DNA of 64,000 nucleotides. It comes from Bolinopsis microptera. Its lineage: Eukaryota; Ctenophora; Tentaculata; Lobata; Bolinopsidae. Under the pieces are notes generated by a model. It did not search any database and was not told where the DNA came from. It saw only the letters and a program-made list of their open reading frames with translations. A program made the translations under genes and the position numbers. Of the stretch, positions 22,222 to 34,615 are shown piece after piece; within the stretch, counting starts at the first letter, position 1, and every line of letters begins with the position of its first letter. The stretch lies in contig NC_087074.1 in assembly GCF_026151205.1 (NCBI RefSeq), forward strand, positions 1,612,001-1,676,000. Reading direction: 5' to 3'.

Positions 22222-22473
22222 TCAAATCTAATTGCAGCGGCACACACTTACTATTACTATCATGATTGTACTATAGACAGAAAATCTTTCAAATCGATTT
22301 TGGGCGCTTTTTAAACATTTGTTGTAATGTAAGGGGCACTATCCGTCGCGGAGTCGAGTCCGCGGCGGAGCCGCCGGACTCCGAGCGGACTCCGAGCGGA
22401 CTCCGGCGGAGCCGCCGGACTCCGAGCGGACTCCGGCGGAGCCGCCGGACTCCGAGCGGACTCCGGCGGTGCT

Positions 22474-22516
22474 CCGCCAAAATGTATTTACAGTGGACTC
22501 GAGTACATTTTGGCGG
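22474..22516. repeat. Conserved hairpin inside GC-rich terminus
   Basis: CCGCCAAAATGTA (22,474-22,486) and its exact complement TACATTTTGGCGG (22,504-22,516) flank a 17-base loop. The mirror copy is at 25,444-25,486. Degraded copies lie at about 46,985, 52,360, 57,733 and 63,075. Confidence 0.8.
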
Positions 22517-23799
22517 ACTCCGAGCGGAGCCGAGCGGAGCCGAGCGGAGCCGAGCGGACTCCGAGCGGACTTTAAAGTCCGCCGCGGACTCCGAGCGGCT
22601 CCGCGGCGGCTCGGCGGAGTGTCCGCCGCGGACTAAGCCACTAGGCGGACTCCGGTCCGCCGCGGACTCCGGCGGAGTGCTTGGCGGACTCCGCCGGACC
22701 TCTCCGCCAGACTTGAATCCGGCGGAGTCCGGCGGAGCTTGGCGGAGTCCGCCAGCTCGGCGGACTCCGCTCGGAGTCCGCCGGACTCCAACAGAGTCCA
22801 CTGACTTCCGACCTCCGTCTTCCGACCCTCGGCTAAATTTGTCACGTGACATACAACATAGCATTTTGCAATATTGTGGTCAGATGAAAAGGTCGCTAGT
22901 GATAAACCTTAACCATTACCCTCACATGAATGTCAATAGTGTACAACTCTAGTCCTAACTTTGACGCTATAATGTATAAACGTTGACCCTAACCCTCCAC
23001 CAAACCGTCCGCAGCGAAATATCAATGTCATTGACTGGTCACGTGACCAAAACAATTTTTGTCATATTATCTCATATGGGGAAGCGTTTTTAGCAAGCAA
23101 AAATACGTCGACCATCACAGGACGACGCCAGCACTCTCTACGCTCGTCGAGCTCCGATCGTCCTGTGACGAAGTAAGGACGAAGCCTGAGGTCCTCAGGT
23201 AACATCGACCACCGATTGAAAATTCAAAGATTTTTTGACAGAAAGGTCAAATGTAAAACTAAAATCTTGATGTTAATTGATTGACGACGTCAATTTTTGA
23301 GCACAGCGCGAGCGCATGCGGAAAAGGACCGCGTAGCTAGTCAAGATGTTGATAAATATTTGGCTTGTGGCGCGATGTGTTGCTTTAAGTCTAACTATAG
23401 CCCTTTCGCTTGCAGTAGCGCGCGACCGCCGGAGGCGGAAATGACCTGGTTAGCTAGGTAAACGCGATGTGCCTTGTAGGATGAAATCCTACTAGCTGAC
23501 GCCATTCGCAGCTGTGCTGCTCGCTGTACGTCAGCGATCGAAATTTATACGCGTATCCCCCGTTAAGATGTGCCACTCGACGCGCCACACAATTTTTCTC
23601 GTTGCTCGTCGCACGTCGACGAACAACGAAGCTCGTTGCGACGCGCAATGAGCTGCCAGGCTAGGACATCGTCCTGGTCCAACAAATTTTGGCGAGCGAT
23701 TTTCTCCAAAAATTTAATATATATATATTATTTATATATATAATGAGGGCGCCGACTTCCACTCTGGCTAGGTTTCTTGTTACCCAGCGCGCGTTCCTT

Positions 23800-24210
23800 A
23801 ATGGGATGAGGTAAAATTAGGTAAAAAGAATCCACTGACTTGGCCAGAGTGCTTTCATAAAACTCTATTACTAGCTTGGCGTTGTATGATTATATACTTT
23901 AATTTCGGATCGAGTGAAGCGAGTGATACACATTACTTTGATTAAACTCATGCTGATCACAATACAGTACAGGGAAGTGGGTAACACGGCTTGCAGTCGC
24001 AGCTGCAGCTCCTCGCTGGCGGTAATATTTCAATGAACAAGAATTAAGAAAAAGAGAATTTAAGAAAAAGAGAATTTTATTTGCCACAGAATAATCAATA
24101 CATATAATATACTTCAAAAACTTCAAAATATATTGTAACATGTAATAGTTCATCTATCGTTCATAAGATGGGGTACTCTCAATAATCAAGTATGAAGTAC
24201 ATGAGTACCC
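23800..24210. other. Unique spacer of the giant palindrome
   Basis: A single-copy spacer of about 410 bases between the arms. It holds only short frames (longest 84 codons, minus strand, 24,153-23,899) with no recognisable domain and a repeated AAGAAAAAGAGAATTT word at about 24,046-24,078. Confidence 0.5.
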
Positions 24211-25786
24211 GACCCGCCGCGCTGGGTAAGAAGAAACCTAGCCAGAGTGGAAGTCGGCGCCCTCATTAAATTTTTGGAGAAAATCGCTCGACAAAATTTG
24301 TTGGACCAGGACGATGTCCTAGCCTGGCAGCTCATTGCGCGGCGCGTCGCAACGAGCTTCGTTGTTCGTCGACGTGCGACGAGCAACGAGAAAAATTGTG
24401 TGGCGCGTCGAGTGGCACATCTTAACGGGGGATACGCGTATAAATTTCGATCGCTGACGTACAGCGAGCAGCACAGCTGCGAATGGCGTCAGCTAGTAGG
24501 ATTTCATCCTACAAGGCACATCGCGTTTACCTAGCTAACCAGGTCATTTCCGCCTCCGGCGGTCGCGCGCTACTGCAAGCGAGAGGGCTATAGTTAGAGC
24601 AACACATCGCGCCACAAGCCAAATATTTATCAACATCTTGACTAGCTACGCGGTCCTTTTCCGCATGCGCTCGCGCTGTGCTCAAAAATTGACGTCGTCA
24701 ATCAATCAACATCAAGATTTTAGTTTTACATTTGACCTTTATGTCAAAAAATCTTTGAATTTTCAATCGGTGGTCGATGTTACCTGAGGACCTCAGGCTT
24801 CGTCCTTACTTCGTCACAGGACGATCGGAGCTCGAAGAGCGTAGAGTGCTGGCGTCGTCCTGTGATGGTCGACGTATTTTTGCTTGCTAAAAACGCTTCC
24901 CCATATGAGATAATATGACAAAAATTGTTTTGGTCACGTGACCAGTCAATGACATTGATATTTCGCTGCGGACGGTTTGGTGGAGGGTTAGGGTCAACGT
25001 TTATACATTATAGCGTCAAAGTTAGGACTAGAGTTGTACACTATTGACATTCATGTGAGGGTAATGGTTAAGGTTTATCACTAGCGACCTTTTCATCTGA
25101 CCACAATATTGCAAAATGCTATGTTGTATGTCACGTGACAAATTTAGCCGAGGGTCGGAAGACGGAGGTCGGAAGTCAGTGGACTCTGTTGGAGTCCGGC
25201 GGACTCCGAGCGGAGTCCGCCGAGCTGGCGGACTCTGCCAAGCTCCGCCGGACTCCGCCGGATTCAAGTCTGGCGGAGAGGTCCGGCGGAGTCCGCCAAG
25301 CACTCCGCCGGAGTCCGCGGCGGACCGGAGTCCGCCTAGTGGCTTAGTCCGCGGCGGACACTCCGCCGAGCCGCCGCGGAGCCGCTCGGAGTCCGCGGCG
25401 GACTTTAAAGTCCGCTCGGAGTCCGCTCGGCTCCGCTCGGAGTCCGCCAAAATGTACTCGAGTCCACTGTAAATACATTTTGGCGGAGCACCGCCGGAGT
25501 CCGCTCGGAGTCCGGCGGCTCCGCCGGAGTCCGCTCGGAGTCCGCTCGGAGTCCGCTCGGAGTCCGGCGGCTCCGCCGCGGACTCGACTCCGCGACGGAT
25601 AGTGCCATGTTTTTAGATAAGTTAAATATCTAAATCTATAAAATTTTTTATCGGAATGAATTAATTGATATTTAATAATTTATTCGGTAGGTTTATCTGG
25701 TATTGATATTGATTATATTGATATTGTTATTATTGAACGAAGCTAACTCTAGACATAGTTAATACTACTTCTTTTAAGAAAGGGAC

Positions 25787-26195
25787 TTGGAGTATAAACG
25801 ACCAAGTTTGCATAAATTTCTACCCAACCAAGAACTCAGGAGGCAAAGGTGGGTGCGTAAACTTTTGGTCTGCACTCTCCGATCCTGTATCACCCTGGAT
25901 TCTTCTCGACGTATCTTTGTAAAAGTTATATACCTTTTAGTCAATCTCTTGCTACTCCAAGTCCCCTAAGATATCTGATCTAAAGTTCGTGCTAGTTATA
26001 TATATATGAAATATATTTTTGTCTGCTTTAATTGGTACTAAATAAAATTGTTGTTTTCTCCCGACTCACCGGGTAGTTGATACACCTTTCACAAGCAAGA
26101 GCCACTTTGGTCTACTTGCTGTGAGGTGTCTCAGCTACATGGGTTGGGGGTCCCCCCTTTTTTTAAAAAATAAATCAAATCAAATCAAAATATAA
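25787..26195 (+). repeat. Possible short interspersed element
   Basis: The stretch includes the motif shared with 4,363 (25,848-25,865). It ends in TTTTTTTAAAAAATAAATC followed by repeats of AAATC, a tail type seen at 3' ends of LINE-mobilised elements. I see no convincing RNA polymerase III boxes, so the SINE call is tentative. Confidence 0.3.
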
Positions 26196-26291
26196 TGACA
26201 CAAACATCATCACACATCATCAAAAATATATCTACTAAAGTTTTAAAAATATCTTAAATCTATTGGCCTAAACAACCAAGATAAAATGAAT

Positions 26292-28167
26292 CTAATTTAC
26301 ATACTTTCCACTACTATATAAGTTAATAAAGCGTTTCTTAGCAACATGAGGATGACACACAAGATATTCATTGTGCTTCTCTTTATTAGTAGCATAATTT
26401 AATCCCTCAATCTTTCCTAATACTTCGTCCGAAACATACCAAAAATGAATATCATTTACGGATCCGTTTAAAATAGTCTCTTTTTTGAAAGCCTCTAATC
26501 TTATTTTAAAACTTAACACAGTCCCACAATTCTTGACATCCGAGGGGAGTTTGTTCCAATAATGGTCTCACCCTCTCCGGAAGAAAAGAACTGTGGACTT
26601 TCTTCATTTTACTGCTACTTTTACTGCATCTACTGTTTGATACCACATTAAGACCAGATCTGCTCATACTGAACAAACCAGCTCCGTAATTGGCCAAACC
26701 ACTTATCATTTTAAAAGATTCAATGAGGTCCCCACGTATTCGCCGCTCTGCCAGCGTTGTCAAATTGAGGATTTCCAGTCGACGACTGTACAGTATGGAA
26801 GAGTACCCACCTCGTCAATCAGACGGGTAAACCGCCTCTGGACGCTCTCCAGCTCCAAGATGATCCCCCAACTTCCATGAGCCGCAACTGGACTCCACAA
26901 TTGAACACAATACTCTAAATGGGGTCTTATTAAAGCTTTGTAAATGGATATCATCACAGATTTTTCCCTGATAATCAGATTTCTAACAATCCAACATATC
27001 ATTCTGTTGGCTTTAGATATTGAAGCCGTAATCTGTTCATTCCAAAGCAGAGAGTTATGGGTTATAACTCCCAAGTCTTTTTCCTGTACAGATTCTGCCA
27101 ATGTAACTCCATTAAGAGAATAACTTGATCTTGGGTTATCGTTAACATCTAAATGCATTACTGTTCAACACTTAGTAGGATTAAACTTTAAAAGCCATTT
27201 ACTCTCCCACATCTCTAGTTCGTTCAGATCATTAGCTATAGTTTCATGCTCGGAGGCATTAGCTATAAGCTTAAGATCATCAGCAAATATTTTAACTTTA
27301 CTTTTAATGTTATCTGGTAAATCATTAATAAATAACACAAATAGTAATGGTCCAAGGACTGATCCCTGGGGAACTCCTGACCATACAATCTTCCACTCTG
27401 AAGTTTCACCTTCTACACACACTCTCATAGTTCTATTTGAGATAAAATCTGTAATTACATCTAAAACTTTACCAGTTATCCCTAGACTCTCTAGCTTGTT
27501 AATCAAGCGATAATGGGGAACATAATCGAAAGCTTTACTAAAATCAAAATAAAATAAGTCCACAGGAGCACCTTCATCTATTAAATTAAGTATAGTGTCG
27601 AAAGTCTCCAAAAGATTTGACAAACAAGATTTTCCTTTAACAAACCCATGTTGGTCCTTTGAAATACGGTCTTCTAAAAATTCTAACACATGGGATCTAA
27701 CAAACTGTTCATAAACTTTACAAAGAATACAAGTAAGAGAAACTGGTCTATAGTTAAGAGGGTCAGACTTAGAGCCCTTTTTAAAAAGTGCAACTACAGA
27801 TGCCGACTTCCATACCTCCGGAAGATTTCCAGTATCACTACAGGCACTAAATAATTTAGTAAGAGCTGTTACAAAACTAGCATCTCCAGCTAGGGACTTA
27901 AGCAGCTTTGGATGATGCCCATCTGGGCCAGTGCTTTTAAAAATATTAAGCTTTAATAGTTCCTTTTTAACATTATCAAAGGTAATAACAATATCAGATA
28001 TACTATTAGTATTCTTACTATAACTTCTAGGTAATGGGCCGAGTGGCTCATTAACAAACACAGAACTAAAGGCACTTGCAAGTACCTCTGCAGACTCCCC
28101 TGTACTAGTTGTCCTTGTACCGTCTTCCTTATCTAAACTTGGTACCGAAGCTTTAACCTTTCTCTAT
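26292..28167 (-). pseudogene. CR1-like LINE, RT half (split element)
   Basis: On the minus strand: KASVPSLDKEDGTRTTSTG, GPDGHHPKLLKSL, VVALFKKGSKSDPLNYRPVS, HGFVKGKSCLSNLLETF, YFDFSKAFDYVPHYRLINKL, SGVPQGSVLGPLLFVLFIND and KIFADDLKLIANA (catalytic FADD), up to a stop at 27,165. The C-terminal domain continues in shifted frames (27,158-26,760, 26,763-26,506, 26,519-26,292) with LIRPHLEYCVQLWSP and RRFTRLI. Several frame breaks make it inactive. Upstream coding stops at about 28,167, exactly where the plus-strand LINE begins. The missing 5' half with endonuclease is probably the minus-strand frame at 33.43-34.61 kb. Confidence 0.85.
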
Positions 28168-28189
28168 ACTTTAACAGTTTGATTCGATG

Positions 28190-28523
28190 TAGGCTGCTCC
28201 CGTCCAATTTTGGTGTCAGTTATGTGGATGGATTTGATGAGTTCTGTGATAGGGATGGTCTCCTTGACCGCTCTCTCTCTCGCGACCTCAACAAATACCA
28301 AAAACCGGACTTCCTTCACCTCAACTGGAGGGGACTAGCAAAGTTAGGTCAATTTATTCGTAACACTGTTCTTCTCAGGATTAACGGTGGTATCGACAAA
28401 AGGAAGAGGAGGTCCACAAGGGTAGACGATAGATCCTACAGGGATGCGACTGCTGGAAGAGAAACTGGTCCTGTTGTTCCTGCTGCTGCTAGTCAGGGTC
28501 ACGTGGATGGTTACCAACCATGA
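28190..28523 (+). pseudogene. LINE ORF1 C-terminal remnant (SGNH-like end)
   Basis: An open frame with KPDFLHLNWRGLAKLGQFIR resembles the last block of SGNH esterases (Asp-x-x-His followed by Leu-Asn). It then has a basic tail. The nucleophile half is absent because the element is truncated near 28,190. Its stop codon overlaps the start of ORF2 as ATGA at 28,520-28,523, a termination-reinitiation arrangement. Confidence 0.6.
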
Positions 28524-31500
28524 CTCCCCTCATTAAGGAGGTATGTCCTGTCTGTTCTAAGAACATAGTCATCGGCCAAACAATAGTTGAATGTTTTTAC
28601 TGTGACTGCATAATGCACCATAAATGCTATCGCAAATCAAATCCAAATAGCCAATCTAATGAGTTTTACTGTACTCGTTGTATCCATTTAGACAAGGTTA
28701 AATACAACCCATTTAAACTACTCACTGACAATGACGACGACGACAACAACCTAGACGAATACACAACCAAAATCTCAAATACTTTAAATGATTGTAACTC
28801 ATACACTGCATCTGACCTTACAAATATTCTCTGAAACCAAGTAAAGAAACAATCTTCTATTCTCTTTCAAAATATTGATGGAAATAAATCAAATTTTGAC
28901 AACCTTGCCATTGAAACCTGTAGGTACAAAACAAAATTCTCCGTAATAGCCCTAGCTGAAACCAACACTGGAAAAGAATTAAGCAATCTATTTCAGCTCG
29001 ACGGTTATAATAGTTACTATCAGGACACAGCACCTAACAAACAAAAGGGCACTGGAGTAGCCCTTTATGTTGACGATAGATTAAATGCTACAGTAATTGA
29101 AAATATATCACAAGTCACAGAACATCTAGAAATACTTGTCTTATCATTAAGTAACGAAGATCAACCTGTTAATGTAGGTGTTTTGTATCGTCCACCAAGT
29201 GGCTGTATTTCCCAAGCTCTAGTTGAACTTTCTAACCTTCTTGATCACATGCCGAAGTTTAGTTATCTAGCTGGAGACTTTAATATCGATCTTCATGATA
29301 AAGATAACAAAAATGTTCAAAAATATGAAGAAATATTATTCAGTAAAGGATTTTGTCCGTTAATATCTATTGTTACCCACGAAAAACCAGGCTGTAAAGC
29401 ATCCTGCATAGATAACATTATTACTAACGATATTGAGAATGTGATTACTTCAGGCACCCTAAAAGAACGAATAACTCATCACTCACCTATTTTTAACACA
29501 TTTAACTGGAATGTTGAAGGCAACTCTGAAAAAACTTCTTTTAAACAATATTACGACTTCTGTCAATCAAATGTTAACGGCTTCCTAGTGGATCTTGAAG
29601 ATGAGCTTAAAACTAAAACAATCCATAACTTTACTGAATTCCATGACACTTACAAAAACTGCGTCGAAAAATCGTTTAAACTAGAGACCCCGAAAACCTC
29701 TAAGAGAACTGTTCAGGTTAACCCTTGGATAACTCCCGGTCTCATTTGCTCAATTAATAATCAGCATAAACTGTACGAAAATTGGGTTGAGATAAGAAAT
29801 AGAAAATGTAAACTCGGGGAAACTGATAACAAGGGCGGCATTTGCCAGTGCCCTGAATGCTCACTAAAACGTAGTCGCTACCTTATCTACAAAGAATACA
29901 GAAAAGTCCTAAAGAAAACACGTCAAACTGTGAAAACAGAATACTTCTCTGGTAAATTTGCTGAAAATAGCGGTGATAGTAAAAAGACCTGGGAACTAAC
30001 AAATCGTATAAGAGGTAAACGGCGGCGTGAAATAAAGCCGCTGTTCACCATAGACAACGTTAAGATAACAAATAGAAGGATCATAGCAAACGAATTCAAT
30101 AAATATTTTGTATCATTAGCCTCTGACCTAAATACCGCTTACAATGATCTTGGACAAATTAACATAAACAGTATACCTAGTTTCTATGATTATCTACCGC
30201 TTTCAAACACTTCCAGCATTTACATGCATGACTGCACAACAGACGAGGTTAGCAAAATCATATCTGAACTTAAAAATGGCAAGGCAAGTGACATACCGAT
30301 TCATGTAATTAAGCAGTCCTCTAAAATAGTTACTCCTTTACTCACTGTACTGTATAACGAATGTATGAAAGATGGCATATTTCCAGATGACCTTAAAGTT
30401 GGAAGGATTAGTCCCATTTACAAGAAAGATAACCAGGAACTCCTTGAAAACTATAGACCTGTATCAACGCTAGCTGTGTTTGGTAAAATATTTGAAAAGA
30501 TTATATTCAATAGATTATACAGCTTCTTTCATTCACAGAACTCCTTATATGAAAACCAGTACGGATTCCGTAAAAATCACTCGACCAGTTATGCCCTAAA
30601 TTACTCAGTGAACCACGTAGAATCTTGCCTCAAGAAAAAACAACACGTTCTTGGAATATTTATTGATCTTAGTAAAGCCTTTGATACAATATCACATGAA
30701 AAGTTACTGCATAAGTTAGAAAATTATGGAATCCGTGGAAATGCAAATAACCTTATAGCAAGTTACCTGTCGAACAGATACCAGTATGTCTCGGTATTAG
30801 GTGAAGAATCCGAGAAACTTCCAGTAGTCTATGGAGTGCCGCAGGGGAGCTGTCTTGGTCCCTTACTTTTTATTATTTATATTAATGACATCCGTAACTC
30901 ATCAATTATAGGAAAGTTTATACTATTTGCCGACGACACTAACATATTTATAGAAGACACATGTGTCAAAAGACTATACGAAAAAGGAAATGAAGTTCTA
31001 TCATTTGTGTACAAGTATATGAAACTAAACTTATTACATATTAACATTAAGAAATGTTGTTTTATTCATTTTAAACCCTCACGGGCCAAAGAGGAAGTAG
31101 AAAATGACGAGAACATACTAACTTTAAATAATGTAGTTATTAAAAGAGTTCAAGAAGCTAAATTTCTAGGCGTTATTATTGACGACCAACTTAACTGGAA
31201 ATCACATACGCAGTCACTTAACTCAAAACTTAAATGCGAAGTAGGAAAGCTGTGCAGAATACGACACATTGTCCCAAAGCAGTATTATAAGGATTTATAT
31301 CATACTCTATTTGAATCACATTTAGGATTTGGAATATCTGTGTGGGGTGGTATTAGCAATAACCGACTTGAACCTATCTTTAAAACACAGAAAAAGTGTA
31401 TAAGAATTCTGTTTGGGGATAGAGAAGCTTACCTAGAGAAGTTTAAAACGTGTGCCCGAACACGACCTGTTGATAAGCAAAGACTGGGGGTGGACTTTTA

Positions 31501-31873
31501 CCAAAAAGAACACTCCAAGCCCTTGTTTAAAACCCACAGGTTGTTGACGGTCCACAATCTGTACAAGTACACTTGTCTCTTAGAACTATTCAAAATTAAT
31601 AAGTTAGAGGAACCATTATCACTGTACTCATCATTTAACAGGTCACCACGACGAGAGGATTATTTCATTACATCACAACCATCCTCACAATTCATCTACC
31701 AATCATCCTACATGTGGAACAGCTGTCGACAAACATCAAGTAAGATAAGTTTTAATACTCCGACAAACGGGTTTAAGAATATATTGAAAATTGCCTTACG
31801 AGAATTGCAATTCAAGCATGATACACTTGATTGGTGTGAGCTTAATTTTGCCACAAATGAGCTCAAGTTCTGA
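28520..31873 (+). pseudogene. Nearly intact LINE ORF2 with one in-frame TGA
   Basis: This frame of about 1,117 codons is broken only by TGA at 28,832-28,834. N-terminus: PHD-like finger with CPVC, CFYCDCIMHHKCY and CTRC. The endonuclease follows the stop: QNIDG, ALAETNTG (catalytic Glu), GTGVALYVDD, GVLYRPPSG, YLAGDFNIDLH, CIDNIITND and THHSPI (His). RT: NYRPVSTLAVFGKIFEKI, QYGFRKNHSTSYALNYSVNH, IFIDLSKAFDTISHEKLL, YGVPQGSCLGPLLFIIYIND and LFADDTNIFIED (FADD), then FLGVIIDDQLNWKSH. The C-terminal part has KCIRILFGDREAYLEKFKTC. The TGA lies between finger and endonuclease and is most simply a recent nonsense mutation. This is the youngest LINE here and the best reference for the broken copies. 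Confidence 0.92.
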
Positions 31874-33430
31874 TTTATTTGAGTTACTAAAATGACCATA
31901 TATCTTTTCTCATACATATAACCACTGCACTCCAACCAAAAACATTACTTACACCATACTCCACAAATGATATATATATATATACACAAACACACTAGTA
32001 CCGAGCAATCGCACTGTAAAACATGCTCACGATACACTCAAAATTGGAAATATTCAACGGCTTGTATATGAAACTTACACTTACACTCAGTGTACACCCA
32101 GTGTTAACTAGTATTACACACTGGTAAACTCTACGTAACGCGCGAAAATAATAATTCTATGGCGTTTTCATTGTCACATCTCACGTCGACGGGATTAAAC
32201 GCGCGCGCGTAACGTCATATCTTGCTGCTATCTCAACGAATAAACACACGACGACTTTGACAATTGACCGACGACTTAACGATTGTGAGTTATGCATATG
32301 ACGGACTTAACTGTTTGGGTCAACTACTAAAACTGCATTGTATACTATCTTAATCACTATACTGGACATGAGATGACGAAGTATCTTGAGCAGCACTTTA
32401 TACCTCCACTTAGAACTTGATTAGTCACGAACAATAGAATCATTATAAATCAATACAATAAAACATCTTGATCAATAAATGCCTAGCAGCACCAGACAGC
32501 AGCCGTGTACCTTTTTCGACTCCACGGAGTCCCTGATGGACTTTTGTTTACTTTTGTTAATAATTTGACCGCAACCTTTCTTTCTCGAAACACAAATCCT
32601 ACTGTACTTCATTACAGTATTAAGATAATATAAAGCAAATCATGTGAATATATGACTACGAAATAGATCTATAGACTTGTCCATAATATTTAATACCGTA
32701 TTGATGGTTTTGAATTTTGTATATTGAATTTTAATGTGAAGCGTTTACTCTTCCCCCTCGGCAATTAATTAGAAAGTTAGATTAATGACAACAATTGCCA
32801 AATGACGTAGTAGATATAGATGTTCAATGTTGTAGAGTGATTTCAAGAGTAGTGGTCCACAGGGGCCCGAAAAAGCCGTACAGGCACTTGGGTCCTTATC
32901 CTTGTCACTAGTCCCAATTGGATTCACTTTACACAAAACATGAACGTTTACAATTTAGACGTACACATTGGCACGATATTTATTAGAAAGCAAACAGTAT
33001 AAAATAATACGTGCGTGCGCGGCTTGAGCCGCGCCGCATAACAATTTATGCGTTTAGGGGCTGGAGTACGCGTGTTTACAAATTAATGAATTGTTGCATT
33101 GTAAATATTTAAAGTTGACGATATATTATGATTTAATAGTAAATTTTTCAAAGCTGGCTTTGGACTTAGGTAAAATTATAATTTATTTATTTAAAAGAAA
33201 AAACCACGGATAGTTTTAAATTTACATAGTCGTATAACTATAATCAAGTTAATCCTGTTTTCAAGAATGCGCGGCTTTGGCGGCCAGTTATTGACTTGTA
33301 CATAAAATTGAATTTTAAATAGAATTGTGAATGTATTAAAATTTAAAACTTTCAAAACGGAGGCTTATAAATATTATTATATTATGATTGTAAAATAAAG
33401 GATAAAATTTTAAATTTGTTTCACTAAAAT
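31874..33430 (+). other. Probable 3' untranslated region of the plus-strand LINE
   Basis: About 1.55 kb without a gene between the ORF2 stop and the resumption of the minus-strand LINE. It includes a TA run at about 31,970-31,984 and a CGCG-rich patch at 32,140-32,210. The far end carries a duplicated AAATTTGTTTCACT word (33,411-33,440). Confidence 0.45.
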
Positions 33431-33431
33431 T

Positions 33432-34610
33432 TGTTTCACTCTTATTTCTCAAATAAGAATAAAATGATTTACAATTGATCTTTAAATCAGAAGTTATCTT
33501 CTTCTCATATCTTATCTTTGCTTTCACTTCCTCATTCTCATAGATGAGCTGTTTACTACTTGCATGACTAAGATTAACACTAGAAGGTTCAATATCAAAT
33601 GCAGTCCATGCTTTATCTTTGTTCTTTCTCATGCGCTTCAATGAGGATGTGTCCCATGGCAGCTTCACAGGTCTGTTGTTTTTATAGACCGAATTAGTCG
33701 GTACTATCCCAGCAACAGTCGTAAGTTTGCCATGTAACTCATCCCACATAAGCTGAACATCATTAGAGCAACTAAAATCCCAGTTAATATTTTCAATACT
33801 AAACTTTAAAATATCATCATTAGTTATTTTACCCCATGATGGTTTCAGAATCTTCTCTTTACATTTAATTGAATCTACAGAAACACTTAGATCGACTACC
33901 ACACTGACATGATCACTTTTGCCAATCGGGGACAGCACTGTGCATTTATTAATAAGTGCATCATTGGTGGAAAGTACTTGATCCAGCAGACTCTCTTGGA
34001 GTCTATCCTTTACAACCCGCCGCCTTGTTATTTCAGTAGTAAAATACCAGGACAACCCTGCTTCGTTAAACATATCAATATAGATTTCTTGATTCAAGAA
34101 TGACTTATTAGTGCTGACCAAACCTCCATTTACACAACCAGTCTCCCAAGAGACATCTGGTAAATTAAAGTCTCCTACCAGGAGTGTTTCAAAATCATTA
34201 TTAAAATTACAAATATTTTTAAGAAAAGAAATTAATTTTAAATTTTGGTCAGAATTTAAAGATGGTGATCTATAAATACATCCAATACAAAGTTTACCAC
34301 TTGCAGTATCTATTAACACAGCTAAAGAATCAAGTGCATTACAACTTTCTTTTACTAATGATGAATTAATATAATTCTTAACATAAATGATGGACCCTCC
34401 TCCAGAACTAATATCCTTTTTAGAAGATTCAATTTTAAAGTCACGGTCTTTTCTAAAAATTGTGTAACCGTCAATTTGAACTTCAGCATCTAAAATATCA
34501 TTATCAAAATGTGTCTCTGTGACACATATAATATCAATGTTCTTGTTTAGCATCAATAAACATTTTACTTCATCTATTTTGTTAAAGAATCTACTAGCAT
34601 TAGTATACAA
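33432..34610 (-). pseudogene. CR1-like LINE, endonuclease half (split element)
   Basis: Minus-strand frame with YTNASRFFNKIDEVKCLL, VTETHFDND (catalytic Glu), GGGSIIYVKNYI, GCIYRSPS, LVGDFNLPDVSWE and GKSDHVSVVVDL (Asp-His), then the linker LPWDTSSLKRMRKNKDKAW and FYSYLRNKSETN. The last 26 or so codons of the frame lie in the inserted plus-strand element. The linker should be followed by sequence like that at 28,167 and below, so the plus-strand LINE split this element. Upstream the frame overlaps the end of the frame at 34,616-34,951. Confidence 0.85.
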
Positions 34611-34615
34611 TATGC

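Larger units (their letters stand above)
22333..25605. mobile_element. Giant inverted-repeat (foldback-like) element
   Basis: The two arms (about 22,333-23,800 and 24,210-25,605) are almost perfect inverted copies around a spacer of about 400 bases. The ends read GGCACTATCCGTCGCGGAGT on both sides. The left arm carries an extra (TA)n insertion at about 23,718-23,743 and a longer run of GC-rich words near 22,525. The outer 500 bases of each arm are built from CGGACTCCG/CGGAGTCCG words. The next 200 bases (CACGTGACATACAACATAGC onward) also occur in each unit of the array at 46.6-64 kb, so the terminus at GGCACT is a reproducible boundary. I see no transposase and no clear target duplication. 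It could be a foldback transposon or an inverted duplication of one. Confidence 0.8.

Noticed and set aside
22266-22952. 228-codon frame and its antisense partners in the GC-rich terminus
   Set aside because: Composed of Arg/Ser/Gly/Leu words from CGGACTCCG repeats, open on both strands, and mirrored at 25.0-25.6 kb. It is composition, not coding.
22980-22997. Telomere-like CCCTAACCCT
   Set aside because: Only one and a half units, inside a dispersed repeat, with no array.
24247-24534. 95-codon frame in the palindrome arm (also at 23,454-23,648)
   Set aside because: It is present in both arms only because they are inverted copies. I recognise no domain and the length is within chance for this composition.
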